The notes: generated by a model from the sequence alone, not told the origin. Positions 1 through 7,659 are shown, counted from the first letter of the stretch. The stretch is 11,043 nucleotides of DNA from Desulfotomaculaceae bacterium (GCA_028704035.1 JAQVLS010000037.1:1-11043), one strand, 5' to 3'. A program made the numbers and translations.

Positions 1-2
1 TT

Positions 3-716
3 GGTATTGCTACGCTGTCGGGAGACGCGTTTGGCGAGATAACAGGTGAAAAAGACGCCTCAGGTTTGCGTGAGGATGATGTGCGTACGGTGCTGCCGCA
101 TTTTCGTGGGAAAATAATTCAGGTACCACCGATGACATCGGCTATTAAGCTGAATGGAAAAAAATTATATCAACTGGCCCGGGCCGGCATTGAAGTTGAC
201 CGGCCGGGGCGGGTAGTTAATATAAATTTGCTGGAATTTATCAGCGGGTACGATTGGGGCACACCCCACCCACGAGCCTTACTGCACTTATCCTGTTCCA
301 AAGGCACTTATGTGCGGAGCCTTTGTCTTGATATAGGATCCAGACTGTGCTGCGGGGCTTACATGTCTTTTTTGGTAAGGACAGCGGTAGGTCCTTATAG
401 AATATCTGAGTCGCTTACCCTGGAAGAAATTAAGGACTTAAAAGTGAAAAATACCTTAATAGAAAAGGTTATCAATATAGATCAAGCGCTTTCTGCCCTG
501 CCGGCTGTTCTGGTCAAAAACGGGGCAGTCCCGGCAGTACTGTCGGGGGCTAAACTATATCCGCCCGGCGTGGCGCAGTTGCCCGAAGGGCTAAATGAAG
601 GCGACCGGGTCCGCCTGGTCGGGCCGACAGGATTTTTGGCTGTGGCGGAAACGACTAGTGACACGCAGGATATTGCGCGTTTGGTCTTTAAGCCTGTTTG
701 TGTACTGCCAAGGTAA
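3..716 (+). CDS. truB: tRNA pseudouridine(55) synthase TruB, 5' end missing
   Basis: TruB converts U55 of the tRNA T-loop to pseudouridine in the cytoplasm. The open frame enters from the left edge and ends at TAA 714-716, giving 237 residues. About the first 75-80 residues, including the catalytic Asp motif (GxLDPxATG in the family), lie outside the window. Visible family blocks are the Q-V-P-P-M-x-S-A-I-K segment followed by LYQLARAG, then CSKGTYVRSL with the conserved Tyr/Arg pair, then DIGSRLCCGAY and LVRTAVGPY. After these comes a C-terminal PUA-like/TruB_C region with VPAVLSGAKLYPPG and DRVRLVGPTGFLAVAE. A TTG at 66 is only an internal codon; the frame is open and TruB-like upstream of it. 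ribF follows 17 bases later, as in many bacteria, so the two are probably co-transcribed. Confidence 0.95.
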   Translation, partial: GIATLSGDAFGEITGEKDASGLREDDVRTVLPHFRGKIIQVPPMTSAIKLNGKKLYQLARAGIEVDRPGRVVNINLLEFISGYDWGTPHPRALLHLSCSKGTYVRSLCLDIGSRLCCGAYMSFLVRTAVGPYRISESLTLEEIKDLKVKNTLIEKVINIDQALSALPAVLVKNGAVPAVLSGAKLYPPGVAQLPEGLNEGDRVRLVGPTGFLAVAETTSDTQDIARLVFKPVCVLPR

Positions 717-733
717 ATTAGGGGGTCTACATA

Positions 734-1669
734 TTGCATATATACAACAGCTGGGAAAGCCTCAAGAGCAAGCATGATAATATTGTGATTGGCCTTGGTA
801 ACTTTGATGGTGTTCACATCGGGCACCAGAGATTAATTAAGGATCTTGTGATAATGGCGAAAGAAATTAACGGCACACCGGCTGTGTTTACCTTTCACCC
901 TCATCCGCTGGCCGTATTGAAGCCTGAAAGCTGTCCACCCCAGCTATTGTCGCAGGAATACAAACAGGAGATATTTGCCAGGCTTGGTGTAGAAGTACTT
1001 TTGACTATTCCTTTTAACCTGAAATTGGCCGCTCTTTCTCCGGAAGATTTTGTTAGTATGGTATTATGTGAAGAAATCGGCGTCCGTGGTGTTGTGGTGG
1101 GATATAATTATACGTTTGGGCATCGCGGCCGGGGAAATCCTGAATTGTTAAATGATCTTTCTGAAACATATGGTTTTGCCCTAAAGGTGGTCCAACCGGT
1201 TATGGTTGAAAGGCAAACTGTCAGCAGTACGATGATCAGACGCTTGATTAAAATAGGTGATGTATCTGGGGCTGCAAAATTATTGGGATATTACCCTTTT
1301 ACTGGGGGGAAGGTTGTAGTTGGGGAAAAACGTGGCCGAACACTTGGTTTTCCCACCGCCAATCTGGAGATCGATCAAGAAATCCTGGCGCCGGCAAACG
1401 GTGTGTATGCAGCGAAAATTTATCATAACGGCGATACGTATTTCGGCCTGGTTAATATCGGGGTTAAACCAACTTTTCACGGCAAGAAAAGAAGTATTGA
1501 AGTTCATTTGCTGGATTTCTGCGAAGACCTCTATGGGAAGCAAATAAAAGTCAGTTTTATCGGGCGTATCAGAGAAGAAAAAAAATTTGCGTCCCCACAC
1601 GAACTGATAAAGCAAATTGAGATGGACATCCATGAGGCCAGGACGGAATGGTCGAAAGCAAGGGAATAA
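734..1669 (+). CDS. ribF: Bifunctional riboflavin kinase / FAD synthetase RibF
   Basis: RibF phosphorylates riboflavin to FMN and then adenylates FMN to FAD in the cytoplasm. The 311-residue length is normal. The N-terminal nucleotidyltransferase domain (about 1-185) shows GNFDGVHIGHQ at 22-32 with the HxGH signature, FTFHPHP near 52-58, and SSTMIR at 164-169. The C-terminal kinase domain (about 186-308) shows GEKRGRTLGFPTANLE from 197, then GVYAAKI, VNIGVKPTF, and the acidic EVHLLDF segment before DLYG. The start is TTG 734, preceded by a G-rich ribosome site (GGGGG 721-725). The next Met is residue 41, past the HxGH motif, so an ATG start would destroy the enzyme. No clear terminator follows; a separate promoter lies about 40 bases downstream. 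Confidence 0.96.
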   Translation: MHIYNSWESLKSKHDNIVIGLGNFDGVHIGHQRLIKDLVIMAKEINGTPAVFTFHPHPLAVLKPESCPPQLLSQEYKQEIFARLGVEVLLTIPFNLKLAALSPEDFVSMVLCEEIGVRGVVVGYNYTFGHRGRGNPELLNDLSETYGFALKVVQPVMVERQTVSSTMIRRLIKIGDVSGAAKLLGYYPFTGGKVVVGEKRGRTLGFPTANLEIDQEILAPANGVYAAKIYHNGDTYFGLVNIGVKPTFHGKKRSIEVHLLDFCEDLYGKQIKVSFIGRIREEKKFASPHELIKQIEMDIHEARTEWSKARE

Positions 1670-1706
1670 AAAGACTCCCACCTAAATATATTTCCAAGGG
1701 GCAACA

Positions 1707-1735
1707 TTTACATGAATACCGGATTATGCTACAAT
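1707..1735 (+). promoter_or_regulatory. Sigma-A-type promoter for the small-gene pair
   Basis: TTTACA at 1707-1712 and TACAAT at 1730-1735 are separated by 17 bases. TG at 1727-1728 makes an extended -10 (TGC before TACAAT). This is the best-looking vegetative promoter in the window. Transcription would start near 1742, about 37 bases before the TTG start at 1779, and could continue into rpsO. Promoter activity is inferred from sequence only. Confidence 0.65.
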
Positions 1736-1778
1736 TAACGCGTTAACAGTCCCGAAAAAACAAAAGGAGACGTTAACA

Positions 1779-2003
1779 TTGGGCATACCCAAATTCGACT
1801 TTGCGGATGAAGAGATTAAAAAATGGCTTAACCATATCGCCTTAATTTGCCTTAGTGAGGAATTTCAGTCTCTGAAGAGGGAACTTGAAACTATTTATCT
1901 CCAGGCGAATGTGGATAATGTTCAGTTGGCGGCATTTGAAGACGCCCTTTATGCCTTTCTCAACCAGGATGAAGACGAAAAAACGCATCCGGTCCATGCT
2001 TAG
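1779..2003 (+). CDS. Small acidic protein of unknown function (74 aa)
   Basis: I do not recognise this family. The start is TTG 1779, with AAAAGGAG at 1762-1769 about nine bases upstream. The frame has no internal Met, so TTG is effectively the only usable start. The protein is rich in Glu/Asp and predicted mostly helical: an N-terminal FADEEIKKWL, a middle LSEEFQSLKRELETIYL, and a C-terminal FEDALYAFLNQDEDEK tail. It has no signal peptide or membrane span. It lies 14 bases before a DUF4258-like gene under a shared promoter, an arrangement like a small two-gene module. An acidic helical protein upstream of a basic small protein could be an antitoxin-like partner, but nothing here proves that. 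The strong Shine-Dalgarno and frame integrity make it a real gene. Confidence 0.75.
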   Translation: MGIPKFDFADEEIKKWLNHIALICLSEEFQSLKRELETIYLQANVDNVQLAAFEDALYAFLNQDEDEKTHPVHA

Positions 2004-2017
2004 AAGGTTTGGTTAAA

Positions 2018-2239
2018 ATGAAGGTAATTATCACCGAGCATGCCCGGAAGCGGCTTAAAGATATGAGGCAGGAAAAAATTACGGTTGTGGATATCGTGTG
2101 CGCCGCCAATACTATTCCGGGAAGGATCCCAACAGCTACCAGGTTTCGCGGGTTTTTTGCTAAATCCGGCCGGATATTTGACTTGGTCGCCAAGGACATA
2201 CCGGGCGGTCGCCTGGTAATAACTATAATTGGGAAGTAA
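2018..2239 (+). CDS. DUF4258-like small basic protein (73 aa)
   Basis: The protein begins MKVIITEHARKRLKDM and ends with GGRLVITIIGK. The opening I-T-x-H-A-x-x-R-x motif, a following helix (ITVVDIVCAAN), and a terminal beta strand carrying a V-I-T-type motif are the layout I know for DUF4258-type proteins. I matched this by eye only. The family is small, mostly uncharacterised, and sometimes discussed with RelE/BrnT-like toxins; that link is not established for this gene. I chose ATG 2018 because AGAAGG 2002-2007 sits ten bases upstream; an in-frame TTG at 2009 would leave no ribosome-site spacing. It follows the 74-aa gene by 14 bases and probably shares its transcript. The conserved neighbours ribF and rpsO flank the pair, which suggests an insertion into an old cluster. 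Confidence 0.75.
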   Translation: MKVIITEHARKRLKDMRQEKITVVDIVCAANTIPGRIPTATRFRGFFAKSGRIFDLVAKDIPGGRLVITIIGK

Positions 2240-2326
2240 ATTTTTTCTAGTGAACTGCAGGCTAGGGGACTTGTTCTCCAGCGGTTTTCTTGGCCTGTGG
2301 CGATTTTAACAAAAGGAGGTGACGGC
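2240..2326 (+). promoter_or_regulatory. rpsO leader with S15-type hairpin
   Basis: A TATAAT at 2224-2229, inside the end of the previous gene, could be a -10 box, but no good -35 is seen. The leader folds into a hairpin: GCT 2261-2263 with AGC 2280-2282, a bulged A 2264, then GGGGA 2265-2269 with TCTCC 2275-2279 and a five-base loop. The stem contains a G-U pair next to a G-C pair, the motif ribosomal S15 recognises in 16S rRNA and in several of its own mRNAs. CTCC 2276-2279 could alternatively pair with GGAG 2315-2318 of the ribosome site. Autoregulation is inferred from this, not shown. Confidence 0.45.
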
Positions 2327-2596
2327 ATGGCCTTGACCACTGAAGAGAAAAATGAGGTTATCTCGAAGCACAAAATACACGAGAATGATACGGGTTCCCC
2401 GGAAGTCCAGGTAGCGATATTAACAGTTAGGATTAATACCCTTACTGCACATCTGAAACTTCACAAGAGTGACCACCATTCACGGCGGGGTTTGTTGAAA
2501 ATGGTTGGTCAGAGAAGGGCTTTGCTCAATTATCTGCGAGATCGTCATTTTGATCGATACCGTTCCTTAATTGAAAAACTTGGTTTAAGGAAGTAG
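2327..2596 (+). CDS. rpsO: 30S ribosomal protein S15
   Basis: S15 is a primary 16S rRNA-binding protein of the central domain of the small subunit. The product is 89 residues, the standard length. Family landmarks are all present: [16 protein letters not shown] near 18-33, the [15 protein letters not shown] segment with the conserved His/Asp/Arg residues that contact RNA, and [17 protein letters not shown] toward the C terminus. ATG 2327 is the start, with an excellent AAAGGAGGTGA at 2312-2322. An in-frame extension back to 2297 would run through this ribosome site and is rejected. A terminator follows directly, and pnp lies 143 bases downstream, the order typical of many bacteria. Confidence 0.98.
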   Translation: MALTTEEKNEVISKHKIHENDTGSPEVQVAILTVRINTLTAHLKLHKSDHHSRRGLLKMVGQRRALLNYLRDRHFDRYRSLIEKLGLRK

Positions 2597-2604
2597 ACAC
2601 AATA

Positions 2605-2630
2605 AAGCGGGTTATACCCGCTTCTTTGTT
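2605..2630 (+). terminator. Intrinsic terminator after rpsO
   Basis: AAGCGGGT 2605-2612 pairs perfectly with ACCCGCTT 2616-2623 around a TAT loop, followed by a T-rich but interrupted tail (TCTTTGTT). The imperfect tail suggests partial read-through into pnp, for which I see no convincing promoter of its own. Confidence 0.75.
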
Positions 2631-2739
2631 ATAAGTGGATAATGTATTTTTTGTCATATAAGAAGGAGATAATAGAAAATAGGTCGAAGATATAAAAGTT
2701 ATTAATTTTGCTTAATTTTTACAGGAGGATGTACCATAT

Positions 2740-4947
2740 ATGTTAGAAAAACCGGTTTTAAAAAGAGAAATCATGATTGGCGGTCGCCCTATGATACTGG
2801 AGACCGGCAGGCTGGCGAGGCAGGCCGGCGGAGCGGTGTTTGTCCGTTACGGTGATACCGCAGTTCTAGTTACAGCTACTATGGCCGACTTTGTCAGGAC
2901 AGGTATTGATTTCTTTCCTCTCACCGTGGATTATGAAGAGAGGTTTTACGCTGTTGGAAAGATCCCAGGCGGTTTCATAAAAAGAGAAGGCCGTCCCAGT
3001 GAAAAAGCAGTTCTTTCCTGTCGGCTGATTGACAGACCGATCCGGCCATTATTTCCAAAAGAACTGCGCAACGAGGTTCAGGTTATCGCATCAATATTGT
3101 CGGTGGACCAGGACCATGCTCCAGAAATAGCGGCGATGGTGGGCGCGTCTGCGGCGTTGCATATTTCTGAAATTCCGTTGAAACAACCCATAGGCGGTGT
3201 GATAGTAGGCCGTGTGGACGGGGAATTTGTAATTAACCCGGTATTGTCCCAGACCGAGAAAAACGAAATGCATCTGGTGGTCGTCGGTACCAGTGACGGG
3301 GTGATGATGGTTGAAGCGGGGGCAAATGAAGTCCCGGAAGACGTGATGCTCGCAGCCATATCTTACGGCCATGGGGTGGTATCCGAGATTGTGAATTTTA
3401 TAGAGAATTTTAGGGAAGAAGCCCTGGCCATGGGTCTGGCCAAAGAAAAGATTGTCCCTGAAATTGCAGAGCCTGAGAATGAAATGCTGAAGGCTGTCAC
3501 CACCACCGCTACAGAAAAGCTGGACCAGGGAATCCGCAGGTGTATCGGCGAAAGGCTATCAAAACACGCGAGGGATAATTGCCTCGATGAAATAAAAGCT
3601 GAGATACTGCAGCAGTACCTGGAAGAATACCCCGAGGAAGAAAGCGCTATCAAAAAAATAATGGGCTCAATTGAGAAAAAGATAATCCGTCAGATTATGA
3701 CCATCGAAAAGATGCGCATCGACGGGCGCGCTATAACTGAAGTGCGGCCCATATCGGTTGAGGTCGGTGTGCTGCCGCGCCCGCACGGTTCCGGTCTCTT
3801 TACCCGCGGCCAGACCCAGATCCTCTCAGCGATAACACTGGGCACCATTTCGGAAGAGCAGATCCTGGACGGGTTGGGCGTTGAAGAATCCAAACGATAT
3901 ATACACCACTATAATTTTCCTCCCTACAGTGTTGGTGAAACGAGGCCGATCAGGGGCGCCGGACGGCGTGAAATCGGGCATGGCGCCCTGGCTGAGAAAG
4001 CCCTTTTACCGGTTATACCGGCGGAAGAGGATTTCCCATACACCATCCGGATAGTATCGGACGCTCTGGAATCAAACGGCTCGACGTCCATGGGCAGCGT
4101 GTGTGGCAGCTGCCTGGCTTTAATGGACGCAGGCGTCCCCATTAAAGCGCCGGTGGCGGGTGTGGCCATGGGATTAATCGCGGAGGAAAACGTTTTTACC
4201 GTCCTGACGGATATTCAGGGCTACGAGGATCATCTCGGTGATATGGATTTCAAGGTAGCTGGAACGGAAAAGGGCATTACAGCCCTGCAAATGGATATCA
4301 AGATACCGGGTATTACCAAAGATGTGTTCAAACAGGCGCTGGCCCAGGCCTATGAAGGCAGAATGCACATTATGGGGAAAATGACGGAAGTGTTGCCGGC
4401 CCCAAGACCCGAGTTGTCGCCAAACGCCCCGAGAATTATCCACATAACTATTGACCCGGATAAGATCAGGGAAGTCATCGGTCCCGGTGGCAAGATAATC
4501 AAGAAAATTGTGGAAGAAACAGGCGCAGATATTGATATTGAAGACGACGGCAAGGTTTTCATCGCCTCAGTCGACCAGGAAAAAGGCAAAAAAGCCCTGG
4601 AAATTATCGAGTCCATCACCAAAGAAGTGCATGCCGGTGAGATATATAACGGCAGGGTGACACGGGTCACAGATTTCGGCTGTTTTGTAGAAGTTGTTGC
4701 CGGTATTATGGGATTGCCGGGCAAAGAAGGCCTAGTGCATATTTCCCAGCTTGAGCATCACCGGGTGAACAAGGTGGAGGATGTGGTCAAGGAAGGAGAT
4801 ATGATCATGGTCAAGGTGATCGGTTACGACAATCAGGGCCGGATGAAACTTTCCAAAAAAGACGCCATGCCGCCACCGCCCGTCCAGGAGGGTAAAGGCA
4901 ACCGTTGTGACCGCCAGTTCAAGCGCAGGGATAGCGCCGACGAATAG
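2740..4947 (+). CDS. pnp: Polyribonucleotide nucleotidyltransferase (PNPase)
   Basis: PNPase degrades RNA 3' to 5' by phosphorolysis as a trimer, alone or in RNA-decay complexes. All domains are present in order: first RNase PH domain (about 1-145, with [15 protein letters not shown]), helical linker (about 240-325), second RNase PH domain (about 330-560), KH domain (about 565-625, GPGG loop at 581-584), and S1 domain (633 to about 703, with DFGCFVEV and EGLVHISQL). Catalytic features are intact: SNGSTSMGS at 445-453 for phosphate binding, and Asp497 and Asp503 in DHLGDMD, matching the metal-binding pair Asp486/Asp492 of E. coli. The 735-residue length is slightly above the usual 700-715, owing to a short charged tail. 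ATG 2740 has AGGAGG at 2723-2728. A strong terminator follows. Confidence 0.99.
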   Translation: MLEKPVLKREIMIGGRPMILETGRLARQAGGAVFVRYGDTAVLVTATMADFVRTGIDFFPLTVDYEERFYAVGKIPGGFIKREGRPSEKAVLSCRLIDRPIRPLFPKELRNEVQVIASILSVDQDHAPEIAAMVGASAALHISEIPLKQPIGGVIVGRVDGEFVINPVLSQTEKNEMHLVVVGTSDGVMMVEAGANEVPEDVMLAAISYGHGVVSEIVNFIENFREEALAMGLAKEKIVPEIAEPENEMLKAVTTTATEKLDQGIRRCIGERLSKHARDNCLDEIKAEILQQYLEEYPEEESAIKKIMGSIEKKIIRQIMTIEKMRIDGRAITEVRPISVEVGVLPRPHGSGLFTRGQTQILSAITLGTISEEQILDGLGVEESKRYIHHYNFPPYSVGETRPIRGAGRREIGHGALAEKALLPVIPAEEDFPYTIRIVSDALESNGSTSMGSVCGSCLALMDAGVPIKAPVAGVAMGLIAEENVFTVLTDIQGYEDHLGDMDFKVAGTEKGITALQMDIKIPGITKDVFKQALAQAYEGRMHIMGKMTEVLPAPRPELSPNAPRIIHITIDPDKIREVIGPGGKIIKKIVEETGADIDIEDDGKVFIASVDQEKGKKALEIIESITKEVHAGEIYNGRVTRVTDFGCFVEVVAGIMGLPGKEGLVHISQLEHHRVNKVEDVVKEGDMIMVKVIGYDNQGRMKLSKKDAMPPPPVQEGKGNRCDRQFKRRDSADE

Positions 4948-4978
4948 AGCTATCTTTAAAAACTGGAAAATAAACAAG

Positions 4979-5008
4979 AAACCTCACATATTGAGGTTTT
5001 TTTGTTTT
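4979..5008 (+). terminator. Intrinsic terminator after pnp
   Basis: AAACCTCA 4979-4986 pairs with TGAGGTTT 4992-4999 around a five-base loop, and the 3' arm runs into a tract of seven T, a G and four more T. This ends the pnp transcript before the deacetylase-like gene. Confidence 0.85.
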
Positions 5009-5074
5009 CAAAATAATTTCATCCCACTCTGCATAATGTAATTCTAAACGGGTTGTAAGGGGGATGAACTGCAA

Positions 5075-5815
5075 ATGTTTTGTATTGTTCTAAACAAAAA
5101 GGGGATTAGATCCGGCCTATTGTTTTTTATTTCTTTGCTGTTGGTTGGGGTGGCGCTTGTAAAATCGTGGGACGCCCCGGAAAAAGCCGTAATGACGCCT
5201 GTTTATCACGGCAGTGACGCAGATAAAAAGATAGCATTAACCTTTAATGTCGTTTGGGGAGAAGAATTTATCCCCCAGATATTAAATATTTTAAATGAAA
5301 ACGCTGTGCAGGCTACCTTTTTCATGGGTGGACAGTGGGTGGATGATTTTCCCGAGCTGATTGGAGAGATTGTCCAGGGCGGCCACGATTTAGGTAACCA
5401 TGGTTACTCCCACTTGCACCAGGAAAGGATTTCCAAGGCGGCGAATATTGAAGAAATCAAGAAGACTGAAACGTCAATTTTTAATGCCACCGGAATTAAG
5501 ACGAAGCTGTTCGCGCCTCCATACGGGGAAAAAGGCGATGTGATATTAAAAGCGGCAGAAGAAGCTGGTTACACCACAATCTACTGGAGTATCGACACTA
5601 TCGACTGGCAGCGGCCTGATCCTTCTGTAATTGTGGATCGTGTGCTGACAAAAGCGCATAACGGGGCTATTGTGCTGATGCACCCGACAGCCCCTACAGT
5701 CCATGCGCTACCTAATATAGTCAGGGAGCTCAAAAAACAGGACTACCAGTTGGTAAAAGTCTCATCCCTTTTAGAAGCCCTCAATAAAGAAAACGACCAG
5801 GCAGAAGAAAATTAA
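5075..5815 (+). CDS. ylxY: YlxY-type sporulation polysaccharide-deacetylase-like protein
   Basis: This is a NodB-fold protein with an uncleaved signal anchor (hydrophobic residues about 14-29), so the domain (about 50-235) lies outside the membrane. Family landmarks: TFNVVWG at 56-62 at the position of the usual TFDDG motif, NHGYSH at 108-113 (metal-type His109 and His113), FAPPYG at 146-151, DTIDW at 174-178, and LMHPTAP with His203. Classical catalytic residues are altered: both acids of TFDDG are missing (Asn58, Val59), and the Arg of RPPYG is Ala147. The FAPP and LMHPT forms resemble the YlxY family, which sits between pnp and the M16 protease in B. subtilis, the same position as here. 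Substrate and activity are unknown; it may be a pseudoenzyme or glycan binder. ATG 5075 has AAGGGGG at 5057-5063. Confidence 0.88.
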   Translation: MFCIVLNKKGIRSGLLFFISLLLVGVALVKSWDAPEKAVMTPVYHGSDADKKIALTFNVVWGEEFIPQILNILNENAVQATFFMGGQWVDDFPELIGEIVQGGHDLGNHGYSHLHQERISKAANIEEIKKTETSIFNATGIKTKLFAPPYGEKGDVILKAAEEAGYTTIYWSIDTIDWQRPDPSVIVDRVLTKAHNGAIVLMHPTAPTVHALPNIVRELKKQDYQLVKVSSLLEALNKENDQAEEN

Positions 5816-5880
5816 GGGAAAAGGCAATACACGAGAGGAACCAGTAAGGCTGTGTTCGAAAACCAGAAAATAGGAGGCGT

Positions 5881-5921
5881 GAGAATAAGAGACGTGGAGA
5901 CGCACTCTTTATCTCTTTTTT
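5881..5921 (+). terminator. Intrinsic terminator after the deacetylase-like gene
   Basis: GAGA 5881-5884 plus AAGAG 5887-5891 pair with CTCTT 5905-5909 plus TCTC 5912-5915, with a two-by-two mismatch between the blocks. An inner CGT/ACG pairing closes a GGAG loop. Six T follow immediately (5916-5921). The stem is imperfect but the structure plus T run is convincing. Confidence 0.6.
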
Positions 5922-6052
5922 AACCGGCACGTGAATAACGAAGGCCATGCCCTCATTTCGTGAAAGGTTTAAAGCCCCATTTTGTTAAAGGAATTAGTGC
6001 TAATTTGTTGAAATGCTAAAATTAACGGGTGTAAAGAGGGGGTTTAAGATAT
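5922..6052 (+). promoter_or_regulatory. Repeat-containing upstream region of the 51-aa membrane protein
   Basis: TGC at 6014-6016 followed by TAAAAT 6017-6022 is an extended -10-like element. At the -35 distance lies an inverted repeat, AATTAG 5992-5997 with CTAATT 6000-6005. Flanking it are near-identical direct repeats TTTGTTAAAG 5981-5990 and TTTGTTGAAA 6004-6013, 23 bases apart. The -35 hexamer itself (TTAGTG) is poor, so the promoter may need an activator or another sigma factor. This is inference. Confidence 0.35.
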
Positions 6053-6208
6053 ATGGAGGGTGGTAGCGCCTTTATGGTTATACCTATAATAGTTATATAT
6101 GTTTTCATAGCTGTAGTAGCCTGGCGATTTATGAGGGCCCATGAATCAATTGCGGAATCCGCCAGGATTATTGCAGAAAATTTAAAAAAGGGGTTGCAGG
6201 AACGTTAA
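6053..6208 (+). CDS. Small single-span membrane protein (51 aa)
   Basis: This short gene starts at ATG 6053 with AGAGGGGG 6036-6042 ten bases upstream and ends at TAA 6206-6208. Residues about 7-24 are strongly hydrophobic (FMVIPIIVIYVF, then AVVAW), followed by Arg25 and Arg28. The positive-inside rule therefore puts the C terminus in the cytoplasm. Residues 28-51 (RAHESIAESARIIAENLKK and on) look like an amphipathic charged helix. I do not recognise a family. It sits alone between the deacetylase-like gene's terminator and the M16 protease, with a repeat-bearing upstream region. Evidence for being real is the ribosome site, the clean membrane-helix pattern and the absence of any competing gene; there is no homology evidence. 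Confidence 0.65.
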   Translation: MEGGSAFMVIPIIVIYVFIAVVAWRFMRAHESIAESARIIAENLKKGLQER

Positions 6209-6396
6209 ATTTTTACTTATTTTTAACTGATCAAGTCTTCTAAAAAACCAGATCTTGTGTCTGACCGTGATGTAAAAAGGAAGGGCGCGCTCAGGTTGTT
6301 TTTTGAAAGAAATTTATAAAACGGCCGCAAAAAGGATATGACTTATACTATAACGAATACCTTTGGTGACGAATAGTTCAGGAGGTTTTTCATTTA
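6209..6396. other. Intergenic region before the M16 protease gene
   Basis: This 188-base AT-rich stretch holds the M16 gene's ribosome site (AGGAGG 6380-6385). TTGTTT 6296-6301 and TATAAA 6315-6320 are only 13 bases apart, too close for a sigma-A promoter. I found no terminator after the small membrane protein gene, so read-through from upstream is possible. No other gene is supported here. Confidence 0.5.
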
Positions 6397-7659
6397 ATGT
6401 ATAATTTAGTTACCATGGACAACAACACGAAGGTCCTTTCAGAGAAAGTGCCTCATGTCCGCTCGATTTCCGTAGGTTTTTTTGTGGATATAGGCTCCCG
6501 TTATGAGACGCCTGATATAAATGGGGCCTCACACTTCATAGAGCACCTGATGTTCAAGGGGACCGGCAGGAGGACCCCCAAGGACATAGCTGAGGAACTG
6601 GATGCTGTGGGGGGACAGTTAAACGCTTTTACTACCAAGGAATACACATGTTACTACGCCCGGGTACTGGATGAGCATTTTGATCTGGCGGTAGACCTGC
6701 TGGGGGATATGCTTTTTGAATCGAAGTTTGATCCTGCTGATATAGACAGAGAAAGAAATGTAATTATCGAGGAAATTAAAATGTATGAGGACACGCCGGA
6801 TGAGCTTGTGCACGATATTTTTGCGGGCTCGATCTGGCGGGGCCATTCCCTGGGACAGCCTATTATCGGTACGGCGGATGTCATAAACAGCCTTTCCAGG
6901 GACAGACTGTATGACTACTATAAAACACACTACAACCCGGACAGGATGATCGTCGCCGTGGCGGGGAATATCAGCCACGACGCGGTAATGGACAGGCTGC
7001 ACCCGATTTTTGAAAAAAGAGTGGGGAAGGAGCACCCAAGGCAGGTCAATACACCGGCTACACAGCGCCGGGTCACCTGCCGCAGTAAAGATACTGAGCA
7101 GGTCCACCTGATCGTCGGCGCGCCTGGATTGAAACTGGACCATGAAAAAATATATGTGATGCAGATAATAAACACTATCCTGGGCGGCGGCCTTAGCTCC
7201 AGGCTATTTCAGGAAATCAGGGAACAAAGAGGCCTGGTTTATTCAGTATATTCATACCACAGCTCTTACCATGACACAGGGCTTTTCGGCGTGTACGCCG
7301 GATTGAGCAAACAAAACGTGGACGAAGTCCTGGCGCTGATATTCAAACAGGTGAAAGATATCCAGGTTAACGGTGTGCAGGAAGAGGAATTGCGCAGGGC
7401 CAAGGAACAACTAAAAGGCAACCTGTACCTGAGCCTGGAAAATGTGAACACGAGGATGAGCAGGCTCGGGAAATCCCAGCTGTACCTGGGCAAGGTCGTC
7501 ACTCCCGAAGAAATCATAAACAGGGTGAACAGAGTAACCATAAGCGATATCCAGGAGCTGGCAAAAGAAGTTCTAGACCCGGAAGGTTTTTCCCTGGCCA
7601 GCATCGGACCGTGGGATGACTGCGGTAGCCTGGAAAGGACAATTGGTAATTTGTTGTAA
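6397..7659 (+). CDS. ymxG: M16-family zinc metalloprotease (YmxG/MlpA-like)
   Basis: This is a pitrilysin/processing-peptidase family protease of 420 residues, the usual size for the bacterial one-gene type. The inverted zinc motif HxxEH is HFIEH at 46-50, and the third metal ligand is Glu126 in IIEEIKMYED, 76 residues after the last His. These give the family's expected active site. The C-terminal half carries the conserved LGGGLSSRLFQEIREQRGLVY-type block with the Arg/Tyr pair used in substrate binding. It has no signal peptide, so it should be cytoplasmic. ATG 6397 has AGGAGG at 6380-6385. In B. subtilis the equivalent gene follows ylxY and precedes ymxH; here dut and a membrane-protein gene come between. 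It is probably co-transcribed with dut, 30 bases downstream. Confidence 0.95.
   Translation: MYNLVTMDNNTKVLSEKVPHVRSISVGFFVDIGSRYETPDINGASHFIEHLMFKGTGRRTPKDIAEELDAVGGQLNAFTTKEYTCYYARVLDEHFDLAVDLLGDMLFESKFDPADIDRERNVIIEEIKMYEDTPDELVHDIFAGSIWRGHSLGQPIIGTADVINSLSRDRLYDYYKTHYNPDRMIVAVAGNISHDAVMDRLHPIFEKRVGKEHPRQVNTPATQRRVTCRSKDTEQVHLIVGAPGLKLDHEKIYVMQIINTILGGGLSSRLFQEIREQRGLVYSVYSYHSSYHDTGLFGVYAGLSKQNVDEVLALIFKQVKDIQVNGVQEEELRRAKEQLKGNLYLSLENVNTRMSRLGKSQLYLGKVVTPEEIINRVNRVTISDIQELAKEVLDPEGFSLASIGPWDDCGSLERTIGNLL

Noticed and set aside
120..160. Thr in the QVPPMxSAIK segment of TruB as loss of a catalytic Tyr
   Set aside because: The catalytically important Tyr of TruB lies upstream, outside the window; this position tolerates other residues in the family.
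2661..2693. Ribosome-site-like AGAAGGAG in the pnp leader
   Set aside because: No ATG, GTG or TTG follows at a usable distance and the downstream frames close quickly.
5871..5923. AGGAGG followed by GTG 5879 and a 14-codon frame, as a small gene or gene remnant
   Set aside because: The start codon is only one base from the ribosome-site-like sequence, and the frame lies within the terminator hairpin.
6338..6376. Twelve-codon frame (MTYTITNTFGDE) just before the M16 gene, as a leader peptide
   Set aside because: The ribosome-site spacing is poor and nothing suggests attenuation; a frame this short is expected by chance.
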